From assembly GCF_028069655.1 (NCBI RefSeq), contig NZ_JAMCOS010000001.1, forward strand, positions 4,184,001-4,248,000: a stretch of 64,000 nucleotides of DNA, in the 5' to 3' direction. The notes under the pieces were generated by a model that had not been told where the DNA came from, searched no databases, and saw only the letters and a program-made list of their open reading frames with translations. Below are positions 41,512-49,827 of this stretch, one piece after another. Source of the DNA: Acidovorax sp. NCPPB 4044 (GTDB lineage: Bacteria; Pseudomonadota; Gammaproteobacteria; Burkholderiales; Burkholderiaceae_C). The translations under genes and the position numbers were made by a program. How positions within the stretch are numbered: the stretch's first letter is position 1; each line of letters begins with the position of its first letter.

Positions 41512-42312
41512 TCATGCAAACAGGCGGGCCAGCGCCGTGCCGGGGTCCTTGGCGCGCATGAAGGCTTCGCCCACCAAGAAGGCATGCACGTCGGCGTCGC
41601 GCAGGGTCTTCACGTCCTCGGGCGCGAGGATGCCCGACTCGGCCACCAGCAGGCGGTCGGACGGCACCGCGCCGCGCAGCGAGAGCGTGGTCTCCAGCGA
41701 CACCTCGAAGGTGCGCAGGTTGCGGTTGTTGATGCCGATGAGCGGGGTCTTGAGCTTCAGCGCCCGGTCCAGCTCGGCGCCGTCGTGCACCTCGACCAGC
41801 ACGGCCATGTCGAGCCCGCGGGCGATCGCCTCGAAGTCGGCCATCTCGGCATCCGAGAGGCAGGCCGCGATCAGCAGGATCGCGTCGGCGCCCATCGCCC
41901 GCGATTCGTAGATCTGGTACGCATCGACCATGAAGTCCTTGCGCAGCACCGGCAGGGGGCAGCTCGCGCGGGCCTGCTTGAGGTAGTCGGGCTGGCCCTG
42001 GAAGAACTGCCGGTCGGTCAGCACCGAGAGGCAGGCCGCGCTGGTCTTGCCGTCGCCGTCGGCATAGCTCTGCGCGATGTCGGCCGGCACGAAGTCTTCG
42101 CGCAGCACCCCCTTGCTGGGGCTGGCCTTCTTGACCTCGGCGATCACGGCGGCCTGCCCGCGGGCGATCTTGGCGCGCAGCGCGCCCTCGAAGTCGCGGG
42201 TGAGCACGCGGCTCTCGGCGTCGGCGCGCATGGCGGCCAGCGGCATCTTCGTCTGGGCCGCTGCGATCTCTTCGCGCTTGACGGCCACGATCTTGTTCAG
42301 GATGTCACTCAT
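41512..42312 (-). CDS. trpC: Indole-3-glycerol phosphate synthase
   Basis: 266 residues; start [20 protein letters not shown]. It closes carboxyphenylamino-deoxyribulose phosphate to indole-glycerol phosphate in tryptophan synthesis. Conserved: [49 protein letters not shown] and VAESGI. It is a monofunctional TrpC, not a TrpC-F fusion. Its first eight bases overlap the end of a 49-codon membrane microprotein gene. Confidence 0.97.
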   Translation of the reverse strand: MSDILNKIVAVKREEIAAAQTKMPLAAMRADAESRVLTRDFEGALRAKIARGQAAVIAEVKKASPSKGVLREDFVPADIAQSYADGDGKTSAACLSVLTDRQFFQGQPDYLKQARASCPLPVLRKDFMVDAYQIYESRAMGADAILLIAACLSDAEMADFEAIARGLDMAVLVEVHDGAELDRALKLKTPLIGINNRNLRTFEVSLETTLSLRGAVPSDRLLVAESGILAPEDVKTLRDADVHAFLVGEAFMRAKDPGTALARLFA

Positions 42313-42454
42313 GGTCTGGGGCTTTCGCTGGGGCGCCCGCTTCGGGGGCGCCCGTTTTCAGGATACGGAGGAAGACGCGGTGCATCACGATGCCCACGGC
42401 GATGAAAAGCAGGGACACCCCCAGGGCGATCCAGGTGCCGCTGTCGCGCCACAT
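42305..42454 (-). CDS. 49-aa single-pass membrane microprotein in the trp operon
   Basis: An ATG at 42,454, eleven bases after trpD, opens a 49-codon frame: [20 protein letters not shown], then [15 protein letters not shown] and an Ala/Pro-rich, charged tail. One transmembrane helix (about residues 7-29) is predicted, with a positive cytoplasmic flank. The stop overlaps the trpC start, so trpC translation may depend on it. The region is otherwise unexplained 153-bp space between trpD and trpC. No family is recognised. It could be a real membrane peptide or a coupling leader. Confidence 0.6.
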   Translation of the reverse strand: MWRDSGTWIALGVSLLFIAVGIVMHRVFLRILKTGAPEAGAPAKAPDHE

Positions 42455-42465
42455 GCGGGCCCCGT

Positions 42466-43515
42466 TCAGGCGGCCACGGAGGCGGAGGCCGCCAGCGCGT
42501 GCGTGCGCGCCACGAGCTGCTCCAGCTTGGCGAGCGCCGCGCCGGCATCGAGCGCGGCGCGCGCGCGGGCGATGCCGTCAGCCATCGAGCCCGCCACGTC
42601 CGCCGCGTAGAGCGCCACGCCGGCGTTCAGGCACACGATCTCGCGCGCGGGACCGGGCTCGCCGCGCAGCACGGACAGCAGCATTTCGCGCGACTGCTCC
42701 GGCGTCTCCACCTTGAGCGTGCGGTTGCTCGCCATGGCGAGGCCGAAGTCCTCGGGGTGGATTTCGTATTCGGTGATCTCGCCGTTCTTCAGCTCGCCCA
42801 CCATGGTGGCCGCGCCCAGGCTCACTTCGTCCATGCCGTCGCGGCCGTAGACGACGATCGCGTGCTCGGCGCCCAGGCGCTGCAGCGCGCGCACCTGGAT
42901 GCCCACGAGGTCGGGGTGGAACACGCCCATGAGGATGTTCGGCGCGCCGGCCGGGTTGGTGAGCGGGCCCAGGATGTTGAAGAGCGTGCGCACGCCCAGT
43001 TCCTTGCGCACCGGCGCCACGTTCTTCATGGCCGGGTGGTGGTTGGGCGCGAACATGAAGCCGATGCCCACCTCCTGGATGCAGCGCGCGATGGCCTCGG
43101 GCGGCAGGTCGATGTGCACGCCGAGCGACTCCATCACATCGGCGCTGCCGCTCTTGCTCGACACGCCGCGCCCGCCGTGCTTGGCCGTCTTGGCGCCGGC
43201 CGCCGCCGCCACGAACATCGCGCAGGTGGAGATGTTGAAGGTGTTGGCCCCGTCGCCGCCCGTGCCCACGATGTCCACGAGGTGCCGGGTGTCGGCCACG
43301 GCCACCTTGCGGGAGAACTCGCGCATCACCTGCGCGGCGGCGGTGATCTCGCCGATGGTTTCCTTCTTCACGCGCAGGCCGGTGGCGATGGCCGCGGTCA
43401 TCACGGGCGACAGCTCGCCACGCATGATCATGCGCATGAGGTGCAGCATCTCGTCATGGAAGATCTCGCGGTGCTCGATGGTGCGCTGCAGCGCTTCCTG
43501 GGGAGTGATGGACAT
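42466..43515 (-). CDS. trpD: Anthranilate phosphoribosyltransferase
   Basis: 349 residues; start [20 protein letters not shown]. It couples anthranilate to PRPP in tryptophan synthesis. The PRPP-binding [14 protein letters not shown] and [16 protein letters not shown] motifs are intact. It begins 27 bases after a LysE-type exporter gene and is followed by the microprotein and trpC. Confidence 0.97.
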   Translation of the reverse strand: MSITPQEALQRTIEHREIFHDEMLHLMRMIMRGELSPVMTAAIATGLRVKKETIGEITAAAQVMREFSRKVAVADTRHLVDIVGTGGDGANTFNISTCAMFVAAAAGAKTAKHGGRGVSSKSGSADVMESLGVHIDLPPEAIARCIQEVGIGFMFAPNHHPAMKNVAPVRKELGVRTLFNILGPLTNPAGAPNILMGVFHPDLVGIQVRALQRLGAEHAIVVYGRDGMDEVSLGAATMVGELKNGEITEYEIHPEDFGLAMASNRTLKVETPEQSREMLLSVLRGEPGPAREIVCLNAGVALYAADVAGSMADGIARARAALDAGAALAKLEQLVARTHALAASASVAA

Positions 43516-43542
43516 GCGGGAAAACCTTTCGGGAATCGGAAC

Positions 43543-44214
43543 TCAGGGGCTGGGCCGCTCGGACAGGGCGAGCTTGATGCCGAAGCCGACGAACATCGCG
43601 CCAGCGGCGCGGTCGAGCCAGTGCATGCGGCGCTGCACCAGGCCCACGCGCCGCGCCATCCAGGCGGCGGCCAGGGCCCAGCCGATGTTGACGGGGATGG
43701 CGTTGAGGTTGAACAGCGTGCCCAGCAGCACGAAGGCGAGCGCCTTGTGGTCGGTGCCCGGCGCGATGAACTGCGGCACGAAGGCCAGGAAGAAGATGGC
43801 CACCTTGGGGTTGAGCACGTTGGTCCAGAACCCGCCCAGGAAGACCTGGCGCAGCGGCGTGGCCGGCGCCCCGCCGGCCTGCGCGCCGGTACCGGCGGCG
43901 CTGGCCACGGCCGCCAGCCCCCCGCCCGGGCGCGCCCGCAGCATGCGCACGCCCATCCACAGCAGGTAGGCCGCGCCCACCCACTTGAGCACGGTGAACG
44001 CGGTGGCCGAGGTGGCGAGCAGCGCACCCACGCCGAGCGCGGCGGCCGCGACGTGGACGAAGCATCCGGCCGTGATGCCCAGGCCCGCCACGATGCCCGC
44101 ACGTGCGCCCGAGCGCAGCGCGTGCGTGACGATGTAGAACACATCGGGGCCGGGCGTGAGGTTCAGCAGCCAGCCGGCGGCGATGAACAGGAGGAGGTGC
44201 TGGAAATCGGGCAT
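43543..44214 (-). CDS. LysE/RhtB-family exporter inside the trp operon
   Basis: 223 residues, six hydrophobic helices; starts MPDFQHLLLFIAAGWLLNLT, with LTPGPDVFYIVTHALRSGAR (the TPGP family motif). NPKVAIFFLAFVPQFI is conserved. It sits between trpG (78 bp) and trpD (27 bp) on the same strand, so export of tryptophan, anthranilate or a related amino acid is a reasonable guess from position only. Confidence 0.9.
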   Translation of the reverse strand: MPDFQHLLLFIAAGWLLNLTPGPDVFYIVTHALRSGARAGIVAGLGITAGCFVHVAAAALGVGALLATSATAFTVLKWVGAAYLLWMGVRMLRARPGGGLAAVASAAGTGAQAGGAPATPLRQVFLGGFWTNVLNPKVAIFFLAFVPQFIAPGTDHKALAFVLLGTLFNLNAIPVNIGWALAAAWMARRVGLVQRRMHWLDRAAGAMFVGFGIKLALSERPSP

Positions 44215-44292
44215 GGCGTGGCTACCGGAGAGAAAAGGCGGAGGGGGCGAGGAAAGGTGGCCGTACCGCCAGGGCTGCGGCCGCGCCGTGCG

Positions 44293-44862
44293 TCATGCCT
44301 CGCGCCCGAGGAAGTTCTTCAGCATGGCGTGGCCATGCTCGGTGAGGATGCTCTCGGGGTGGAACTGCACGCCTTCGATGGACAGCTCCTTGTGGCGCAC
44401 GCCCATGATCTCGCCGTCGTCGGTCCAGGCCGTCACCTCCAGCACGTCGGGGCAGCTCTCGCGCTCGATGGACAGCGAGTGGTAGCGGTTGACCGTGAAC
44501 TGCTCGGGCAGGCCGGCGAACACGCCCTGGCGCGTGGTGGTGATGGTGCTGGTCTTGCCGTGCATCAGCTCGCGGGCCCGCACGATGCGGCCGCCGAAGG
44601 CCGCGCCGATGGCCTGGTGGCCCAGGCACACGCCCAGGATGGGCAGCTTGCCGGCGAAGTGCCGGATGGCCGCGACGGACACGCCGGCCTCGGCGGGGGA
44701 GCAGGGCCCGGGCGAGATCACGAGGTGGCGGGGCCGGCGGGCCTCGATCTCCTCCAGGGTGATCTCGTCGTTGCGGTGCACCTGCACGTCGGCGCCCAGT
44801 TCTCCGAAGTACTGGACGATGTTGTAGGTGAAGCTGTCGTAGTTGTCGATCATCAGCAGCAT
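44293..44862 (-). CDS. trpG: Anthranilate synthase glutamine amidotransferase subunit
   Basis: 189 residues, monofunctional class I amidotransferase; the nucleophile Cys79 is in [12 protein letters not shown], with the His/Glu dyad in QFHPESIL. It supplies ammonia to TrpE (or to PabB, since the amidotransferase is often shared). trpE is expected upstream on this strand but the next 19 kb holds hrp genes instead. The order on the minus strand is trpG, exporter, trpD, microprotein, trpC. Confidence 0.96.
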   Translation of the reverse strand: MLLMIDNYDSFTYNIVQYFGELGADVQVHRNDEITLEEIEARRPRHLVISPGPCSPAEAGVSVAAIRHFAGKLPILGVCLGHQAIGAAFGGRIVRARELMHGKTSTITTTRQGVFAGLPEQFTVNRYHSLSIERESCPDVLEVTAWTDDGEIMGVRHKELSIEGVQFHPESILTEHGHAMLKNFLGREA

Positions 44863-45185
44863 GGGGCTCTTCCTCTGGGGGCGGGGCAGGACCCGCGGGG
44901 GTCCGTCGGCCCCTGAATGGACGGTGCCGGCGCCCCCGGGTGCGCAGCGCTGCGCGGGGCTCTCCGGACGGACGGGGTCATCGAGGGATGCGCCCGTGGC
45001 GGGCGCGAGGGGGGAGTCAGTGCGCAGGCTTGCGCCAATGCCCGACCGGGAAGGCCGCCTGCCAGGGGTGGGAAGGGAACACGCGCGGACACAGCATGCG
45101 CGGCATTATGACCCGGCGCCGGGAGCGGATCGCAGCCCCCGGGTTCCGCCCGCCGCCGGCCGCGCCGCGGCCCCGGCCGGCTTGC

Positions 45186-45247
45186 TTCGCATCGCCACAC
45201 ACGCCATCGCACCGCGGGCCCGCCGCGCCCGCCCCGCCCAGCACAGT
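45186..45247 (+). promoter_or_regulatory. One-mismatch PIP box with matched -10, upstream of the left hrp operon
   Basis: TTCGC (45,186-45,190), 15 bases, ATCGC (45,206-45,210), 31 bases, CACAGT (45,242-45,247). Only the first base of the second half-site departs from TTCGB-N15-TTCGB-N30-32-YANNNT. Predicted start near 45,254, about 95 bases before the ATG at 45,348. The rest of the 485-bp trpG-hrp gap (44,863-45,347) shows no gene, tRNA or mobile-element end that I can recognise. Confidence 0.5.
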
Positions 45248-45347
45248 GGGAACCTGCGTTGGTCCCCCGTCCCACGATCCCGCTCAATGGTGAAAGTGCC
45301 TGGGTGCGTCCGGTGCTTCTTCCACCTCAACCACAAGGAGTACACCC

Positions 45348-47096
45348 ATGGGTGCCATCAAGAAAGCCTTCCAGGCGATAGGAAAGGGGATCGAGAAAGC
45401 CGTCAGCAGCGTCGGCCAGATCGCCAAAGGACTCGTCACGCTGGACCTCAAAGCCGCCGCCAAGGGGCTCAAGGGCCTTGCCGACGCGGGCATGAGCATC
45501 GCGCGCGGCGCGATGAACCTCATGCCGGCGGCGTTGGCGGCCAACACCTTACTGGACGGGGCGCTCGACAAGGCGCTCCGGAAGGTACAGAGCGCCGCCC
45601 AGAAGGTCGCCGATTCGGTCGTCGACAGCGTGGAGAGCGGCCTCAGCAACATCAAGGACGGTGTGGTGAACACGGCCAAGGGCATCGCCAAGGGCAACCT
45701 CTCGAAGGCCTTCCAGGGCCTGACGCAGCTGGCCATGGGCGCGATGGAAACCGCATCCAACTTCGGCCCCGGCGGCGTGGCCAAGAACATGGCGCGCATG
45801 GCGGTGGACGCCACCATCGACCTCGCCGCGCAGGAAGCCACGAAGGTGGCGGCCAAGGTGCTCGATCCGAACGGCACGTCCCGCCTGGGCGGTTTCGCCA
45901 CCGACATGGTGGGCGCGGCGGTTACGGGCGGCCTGGGCAGCACGCGCGCGGGCCGCTACGCGGGCCACGACACGGGCTCGGTCGGCTTCCGCCAGGGAGC
46001 GCAGGACGCCATGGGCTTCACCGCGCGCGACGCGGCATCCAGCTTCGCGCAGGAGCAGATCTCCTCGCTCACGTTCAAGCTCGAATCGACCGTCACCTCC
46101 GGCAGCGGCTCCAGCCTGCTGGGCGGCGCCGTCGGCGACGCGGCCCAGAGCGCCACCGATGCAGCCGTTCAGGAAGCCCTGGCGGGCCGCCGCCGCAATG
46201 CCGACGGCAGCCGCGTCTCCGCGAATGAGCAGCGCCGTGCGGTCCAGGAGGCCGCTGGCGATGCGGCGATGCAGAGCGTGCAGTTCACCGTGCAGAGCAC
46301 GGTGTCGAACGTCATCTACGACAAGGTCGGCGCCCTGGGCGGCACGGGCACCGGACCGGCCTCGCAGTTCGCCGATGCGGCCACGGACACGGCCGCCAGC
46401 GCCGCGGACGCGGCCATCGCGCAGGCCTTCGCGGGCCGCCGCCGCAACCCGGACGGCACCCGGCTCTCGGGCGCCGAGCAGCGCCAGGAGATCCTGCAGG
46501 CCACGAAGGATGCGGCATCGCAGACGGTACAGAGCGCCATCCACCAGGCGGTGGACCAGTTCGTGCAGCAGGTGGTCGCGCGCACCATCCTCGACGCCAT
46601 CCACTCCAGCCTGGGGCAGCTGTCGCCGCAGTCGCTCAAGGGCCTGGCTGCGCTGTCGAACGCGCCTGGCGACGATGGTGCCCCCCTCCCCGGCGTGGGC
46701 AACAACCCGGCCCGCCAGCTGGCCGGCGCGCTCAAGCAGCAGATGGCCCTCTCGATCGAGCTGGCCGTCGGCCAGGCCACCACGCAGGCGACCAGCGCGA
46801 TCACCGACCGCCTGGTGCAGGGCGTGCAGGGCCGCCTGGGAGGCGGCAACAACCTGCAGCCCACCTCCCTGCGTTCGGAACTCGCGGCCATCACCCGCGA
46901 AGCCGCCACCCAGCCCATCCGCGATGCCTCGGGCACTGTGTTCGATGCCGTGCAGGGCGCCATCCGCCAGACGGCGCTGCAGGCCGTCGAGCAGGGCCTG
47001 CACGACAAGTTCCCGCTGCCCCCGGGCGGCGGGGCCGCCGTGGCAGCGCAGGTACAGATCGAAGCGCGCTTCAGCCAGTACCAGATCCGCGCCTGA
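45348..47096 (+). CDS. Harpin-like, cysteine-free Ala/Gln-rich protein of the hrp island
   Basis: 582 residues, start MGAIKKAFQAIGKGIEKAVS with AGGAG seven bases upstream. It has no cysteine and no signal peptide, and is rich in Ala, Gly, Gln and Ser: the profile of heat-stable secreted harpins and translocon proteins. The N-terminal ~60 residues form an amphipathic Lys/Gly pattern. Two internal repeats occur (about 270-330 and 350-410), each with AGRRRN-DG-SR-S-EQRR followed by a helical QxxxDAAxQxVQ segment. It is the first gene of a four-gene operon and has a near-perfect PIP promoter. It is probably exported by the T3SS; the role is unknown and no family is recognised. Confidence 0.6.
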   Translation: MGAIKKAFQAIGKGIEKAVSSVGQIAKGLVTLDLKAAAKGLKGLADAGMSIARGAMNLMPAALAANTLLDGALDKALRKVQSAAQKVADSVVDSVESGLSNIKDGVVNTAKGIAKGNLSKAFQGLTQLAMGAMETASNFGPGGVAKNMARMAVDATIDLAAQEATKVAAKVLDPNGTSRLGGFATDMVGAAVTGGLGSTRAGRYAGHDTGSVGFRQGAQDAMGFTARDAASSFAQEQISSLTFKLESTVTSGSGSSLLGGAVGDAAQSATDAAVQEALAGRRRNADGSRVSANEQRRAVQEAAGDAAMQSVQFTVQSTVSNVIYDKVGALGGTGTGPASQFADAATDTAASAADAAIAQAFAGRRRNPDGTRLSGAEQRQEILQATKDAASQTVQSAIHQAVDQFVQQVVARTILDAIHSSLGQLSPQSLKGLAALSNAPGDDGAPLPGVGNNPARQLAGALKQQMALSIELAVGQATTQATSAITDRLVQGVQGRLGGGNNLQPTSLRSELAAITREAATQPIRDASGTVFDAVQGAIRQTALQAVEQGLHDKFPLPPGGGAAVAAQVQIEARFSQYQIRA

Positions 47097-47187
47097 CCGC
47101 GCGGTCCCCCCCACCGGCGGGGCCGGCGGCATCGCTGCCGGCGGCCCCGCCCCAAACCACCCCAAACCTGAAAAAGGCTCGATTGAT

Positions 47188-47574
47188 ATGGACGAATCCC
47201 AACTGCCCGATGACCCCGTCGCAGCCCTGGCCGTGCGCCTGGTGGACGCCATCCGCGACGATCGCCTCGACGAGGCCGAGGTGCTGCTCGAAGAGCTGAA
47301 CACGCTCAGCCCGGAGACGGAGGAATACCTGATCTTCCCCGTGCTGATCGCCATCCAGCGCGGCTTCATCACCGAAGCCCTGCAATACCTCAACACCCTG
47401 GGCGAGGACACGGCCCCGGAACTGAAGGCCCTGTGCCTCAACATCCTGGGCGACCCGACCTGGCACTACCACGCGCAGCAATGCCTGGAGAGCGACGACG
47501 CGCACGTGCGCAAGGCGATGCGCCAGCTGCTGCAGATCGAGCCCGAGGAAGAAGACCACCTGGCGGTGGCCTGA
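47188..47574 (+). CDS. HrpB1/HrpK-family type III secretion protein
   Basis: 128 residues from MDESQLPDDPVAALAVRLVD at 47,188. The pattern DRLDEAEVLLEELNTL, then IAIQRGFITEALQYLNTL and LCLNILGDPTWHYHAQQCLES matches the HrpB1/HrpK family of group II T3SS, a small TPR-like cytoplasmic protein. Acidic throughout. A second member of the family is encoded at 56,544, so this is a paralogue. It could act as chaperone for the upstream harpin-like protein; that is inference from gene order. Confidence 0.65.
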   Translation: MDESQLPDDPVAALAVRLVDAIRDDRLDEAEVLLEELNTLSPETEEYLIFPVLIAIQRGFITEALQYLNTLGEDTAPELKALCLNILGDPTWHYHAQQCLESDDAHVRKAMRQLLQIEPEEEDHLAVA

Positions 47575-47605
47575 GCGGCGCAGCCATGTTCCGGAGGAAT
47601 TCCAC

Positions 47606-48094
47606 ATGCTGAGGCTGACCGACCGCGTGGACCTGGGCGTGTTCTACGACGCCGACGCCCTGCGCTATGGCGCCCAGGGCTATGCCGATGCCGTGACGCG
47701 CGAGCGGTTCGCGGGCTTCTATGCCGACTGCCCTTCGATCGGCTTCGAGGCCGACGGGCGGGCCATCGGCGGCATCCTGTTCGACGGCGAGGAGGCGCAC
47801 ATCGCCGTCCTGCCGAACTACCACGGCCGCTGGGCCATCCTGCTCAAACCCGCGCTGCAGTGGCTCTTCACCCTGCAGCCCGAGATCACCGTCGCCGTGG
47901 AGCGCGACAACGCCCGCTGCCTGCGCTTTCTCGACCGGCACGGCTGGCCGCGCACGGGCGAACGCGACGACGACATCCTCTACCGCCTAGCGCCCCAGGG
48001 AGGCTCGCGCAAGACCGCCTACCCCTTCCGCCGCCGCGCGCACATCCCCGTTTCCTCCCCCGAAAAGGTGCCGCCATGCACGCTTCCACACTGA
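47606..48094 (+). CDS. GNAT-fold acyltransferase-like protein in the hrp island
   Basis: 162 residues, start MLRLTDRVDLGVFYDADALR with a strong GGAGG ribosome site. The middle (EADGRAIGGILFDGEEAHIAVLP, then GRWAILLKPALQWLF and VAVERDNARCLRFLDRHGW) has the layout of a GNAT N-acyltransferase: beta-bulge, acetyl-CoA loop region and the final NxxxxxFxxxxGF-like element. It is 31 bp after the HrpB1-like gene and overlaps the next gene by 19 bases, so it is part of the operon. Target unknown; modification of secretion substrates is possible. Confidence 0.55.
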   Translation: MLRLTDRVDLGVFYDADALRYGAQGYADAVTRERFAGFYADCPSIGFEADGRAIGGILFDGEEAHIAVLPNYHGRWAILLKPALQWLFTLQPEITVAVERDNARCLRFLDRHGWPRTGERDDDILYRLAPQGGSRKTAYPFRRRAHIPVSSPEKVPPCTLPH

Positions 48095-48891
48095 CCCCTC
48101 CCTCCCCGTCTCCTGCCGCTCCGGTGGCGTGGCGGTCCGGCGCGAGCCGGCTCGTCTCGCGCGCCGGTTTGCCGGGCGTGCAGCTGCAGCTGCTCTCGCT
48201 CGTGGACCCGCCGGTCCTGCTCGACGACGGGTTTCCGCAGACCTCCGGCCTGTGGGTGTCTTCTCACCTGCGGTTCGCGGGCGGCGCAGCCTCGCTCACG
48301 CGGCTGCACCTCGCGCTGCAGGGCCTGCTGCTGCGCCTGGAAACGCTGGCGGGCCCCGGCTGCACGGCGATGAACAACACGCTGCGCATGCTGGTGGACA
48401 ACCGGCTCACGCATGTCTACGCCAGCACCGCGGACTTCCAGCGCCTGATCGGCCAGTACGAACCTGCGCCATCGCGCGAGCCCCAGCTCGTGAGCATCGA
48501 CGTCGCGCACGACTGGCTCGTGGTGGATGCGCAGCAGAGCTTCGAGAACGCCTCGCCCTCCGCCGCCCTGATCGCGGCGCTGGTGCGCCTGGCGGAAGTG
48601 CCCGGCGCGGCGCGGCGCCGGCTCGCGGTGCCCGGCGAAGCCCTCGATTCCGCCCAGGGTGCGAACCGTTCGCTGATGCTGGAGACGGCCCGCGCACTCG
48701 CGCAGCGCGGCCTGGGCGACAGCGACGCGGCACTGTCGAACCCGGCCTCGGCACTGGCATCGCACCTCGGCCACGGGTCCCTGGTGCAGTGGCTGCTCAC
48801 CGACCTGCCGATCCCCGTTCCGGATTCGGTGCCCTCGCTCGTCTGCGGCGTGGAGGTGTACGGAGAGGCGGCCCACGCCTGCCTGCAGTGA
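48076..48891 (+). CDS. Hrp-island protein of unknown function
   Basis: 271 residues from MHASTLTPPSPSPAAPVAW at 48,076, overlapping the previous gene by 19 bases. The N-terminus is Pro/Ser-rich; the remainder is alpha/beta with Leu/Ala-rich helices, no signal peptide and no membrane segment. No family is recognised. As the last gene of the operon opened by the harpin-like protein and just before a strong terminator, it is likely to be linked to secretion. A regulator or accessory export protein is possible. Confidence 0.6.
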   Translation: MHASTLTPPSPSPAAPVAWRSGASRLVSRAGLPGVQLQLLSLVDPPVLLDDGFPQTSGLWVSSHLRFAGGAASLTRLHLALQGLLLRLETLAGPGCTAMNNTLRMLVDNRLTHVYASTADFQRLIGQYEPAPSREPQLVSIDVAHDWLVVDAQQSFENASPSAALIAALVRLAEVPGAARRRLAVPGEALDSAQGANRSLMLETARALAQRGLGDSDAALSNPASALASHLGHGSLVQWLLTDLPIPVPDSVPSLVCGVEVYGEAAHACLQ

Positions 48892-48935
48892 TGTGATTCC
48901 CCCGGCCTCGGTCCCCGGACCGCAGGCACTTTCCG

Positions 48936-48964
48936 ATGGCGGGCCAGGTGCCCGCCATTTTTTT
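48936..48964 (+). terminator. Strong terminator of the left hrp operon
   Basis: ATGGCGGGC (48,936-48,944), 5-nt loop, GCCCGCCAT (48,950-48,958), then a run of seven Ts counting the last stem base. Confidence 0.93.
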
Positions 48965-48980
48965 GTGCCGGGTCGGATCG

Positions 48981-49018
48981 AAAGAAAAAAGGCGCCGGAG
49001 CGGGGCCCCAGCGCCTTT
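48981..49018 (-). terminator. Terminator of the transglycosylase-methyltransferase unit
   Basis: On the minus strand AAAGGCGC and GCGCCTTT form the stem, followed by TTTCTTTC. It lies 35 bases after the transglycosylase stop and back to back with the plus-strand terminator. Confidence 0.8.
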
Positions 49019-49053
49019 GCACGCGGCGTGCCGGCGCGCGCCAGCGACGTGGA

Positions 49054-49827
49054 TCAACGGGCCGCGACGGGCGGATAGAGATCGAGCACCTTGCGCACGT
49101 AGTCGCGGGTCTCGCGGTACGGGGGCACGCGGTAGCCGTGGCGGATGACCGCCCCCTCGCCCGCGTTGTAGGCCGCCAGGACCAGATCGGTGCGTCCGCC
49201 GAACCGGTCGGCCAGGAAACGGAGATAGCGCACGCCCACGTCCACATTCACGGCCGGGCTGAAGATTTCGTCCTCGGTGGCGGCGCCGAAACGGGCCGCG
49301 GTGGTGGGCATGAGCTGCATGAGGCCAATCGCACCCTTGGGCGACCGGGCGCGCGGCGAATACGCCGATTCCACCTGGATGACGGCGCGCACCAGGTGCG
49401 GATCGATGGCGTGGCGCCGCGCGGCCGACTCGATGATGGGCGAGAGCGCCTCGGCCTTCATGCTGATGCCGGGCCCGCGCCCCGAGCCCCCCTCTTGCCA
49501 GCGCATGCCCTGCGCCACCGCGCCGCCCGGGGCGGCCTGGATCTCGCGCGGCGCAGGGGCGCGGATCACACGCACTTCGGAACCCGCGGCGCTGGCCACG
49601 CTGCTGCCGGGAGCAGGGTCTTGCGGAGGCGACCAGAGCGCCACGCGGCAGGCGCTGCCGATCGATGGGAAACGCTGCGCCAAGTCGGCGCCCACCACCA
49701 GCACGGCGGCCCCGCCGGGCAACTGGCAGTCGAACGCGCCTGCCGCCAGGGCCGTGCCGGCGGAGAGCCCCAGGTACAGCGCAGCGACCCGCGAGGCCTG
49801 GCGCATGCGGTGCGGAGGCCGGGCCAT
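49054..49827 (-). CDS. hpaH: Hrp-associated lytic transglycosylase (HpaH/Hpa2-like)
   Basis: 257 residues from MARPPHRMRQASRVAALYLG at 49,827, with a Sec signal peptide (cleavage near TALAAGA). The C-terminal half is an SLT domain: the catalytic Glu153 in AVIQVESAYSPRARS, then KGAIGLMQLMPTTAARFG and LAAYNAGEGAVIRHG. Such enzymes open peptidoglycan locally so the T3SS can cross the periplasm; hrp clusters of Xanthomonas and Ralstonia encode a matching protein. Its ATG overlaps the methyltransferase stop by one base, so the two are coupled. Confidence 0.82.
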   Translation of the reverse strand: MARPPHRMRQASRVAALYLGLSAGTALAAGAFDCQLPGGAAVLVVGADLAQRFPSIGSACRVALWSPPQDPAPGSSVASAAGSEVRVIRAPAPREIQAAPGGAVAQGMRWQEGGSGRGPGISMKAEALSPIIESAARRHAIDPHLVRAVIQVESAYSPRARSPKGAIGLMQLMPTTAARFGAATEDEIFSPAVNVDVGVRYLRFLADRFGGRTDLVLAAYNAGEGAVIRHGYRVPPYRETRDYVRKVLDLYPPVAAR

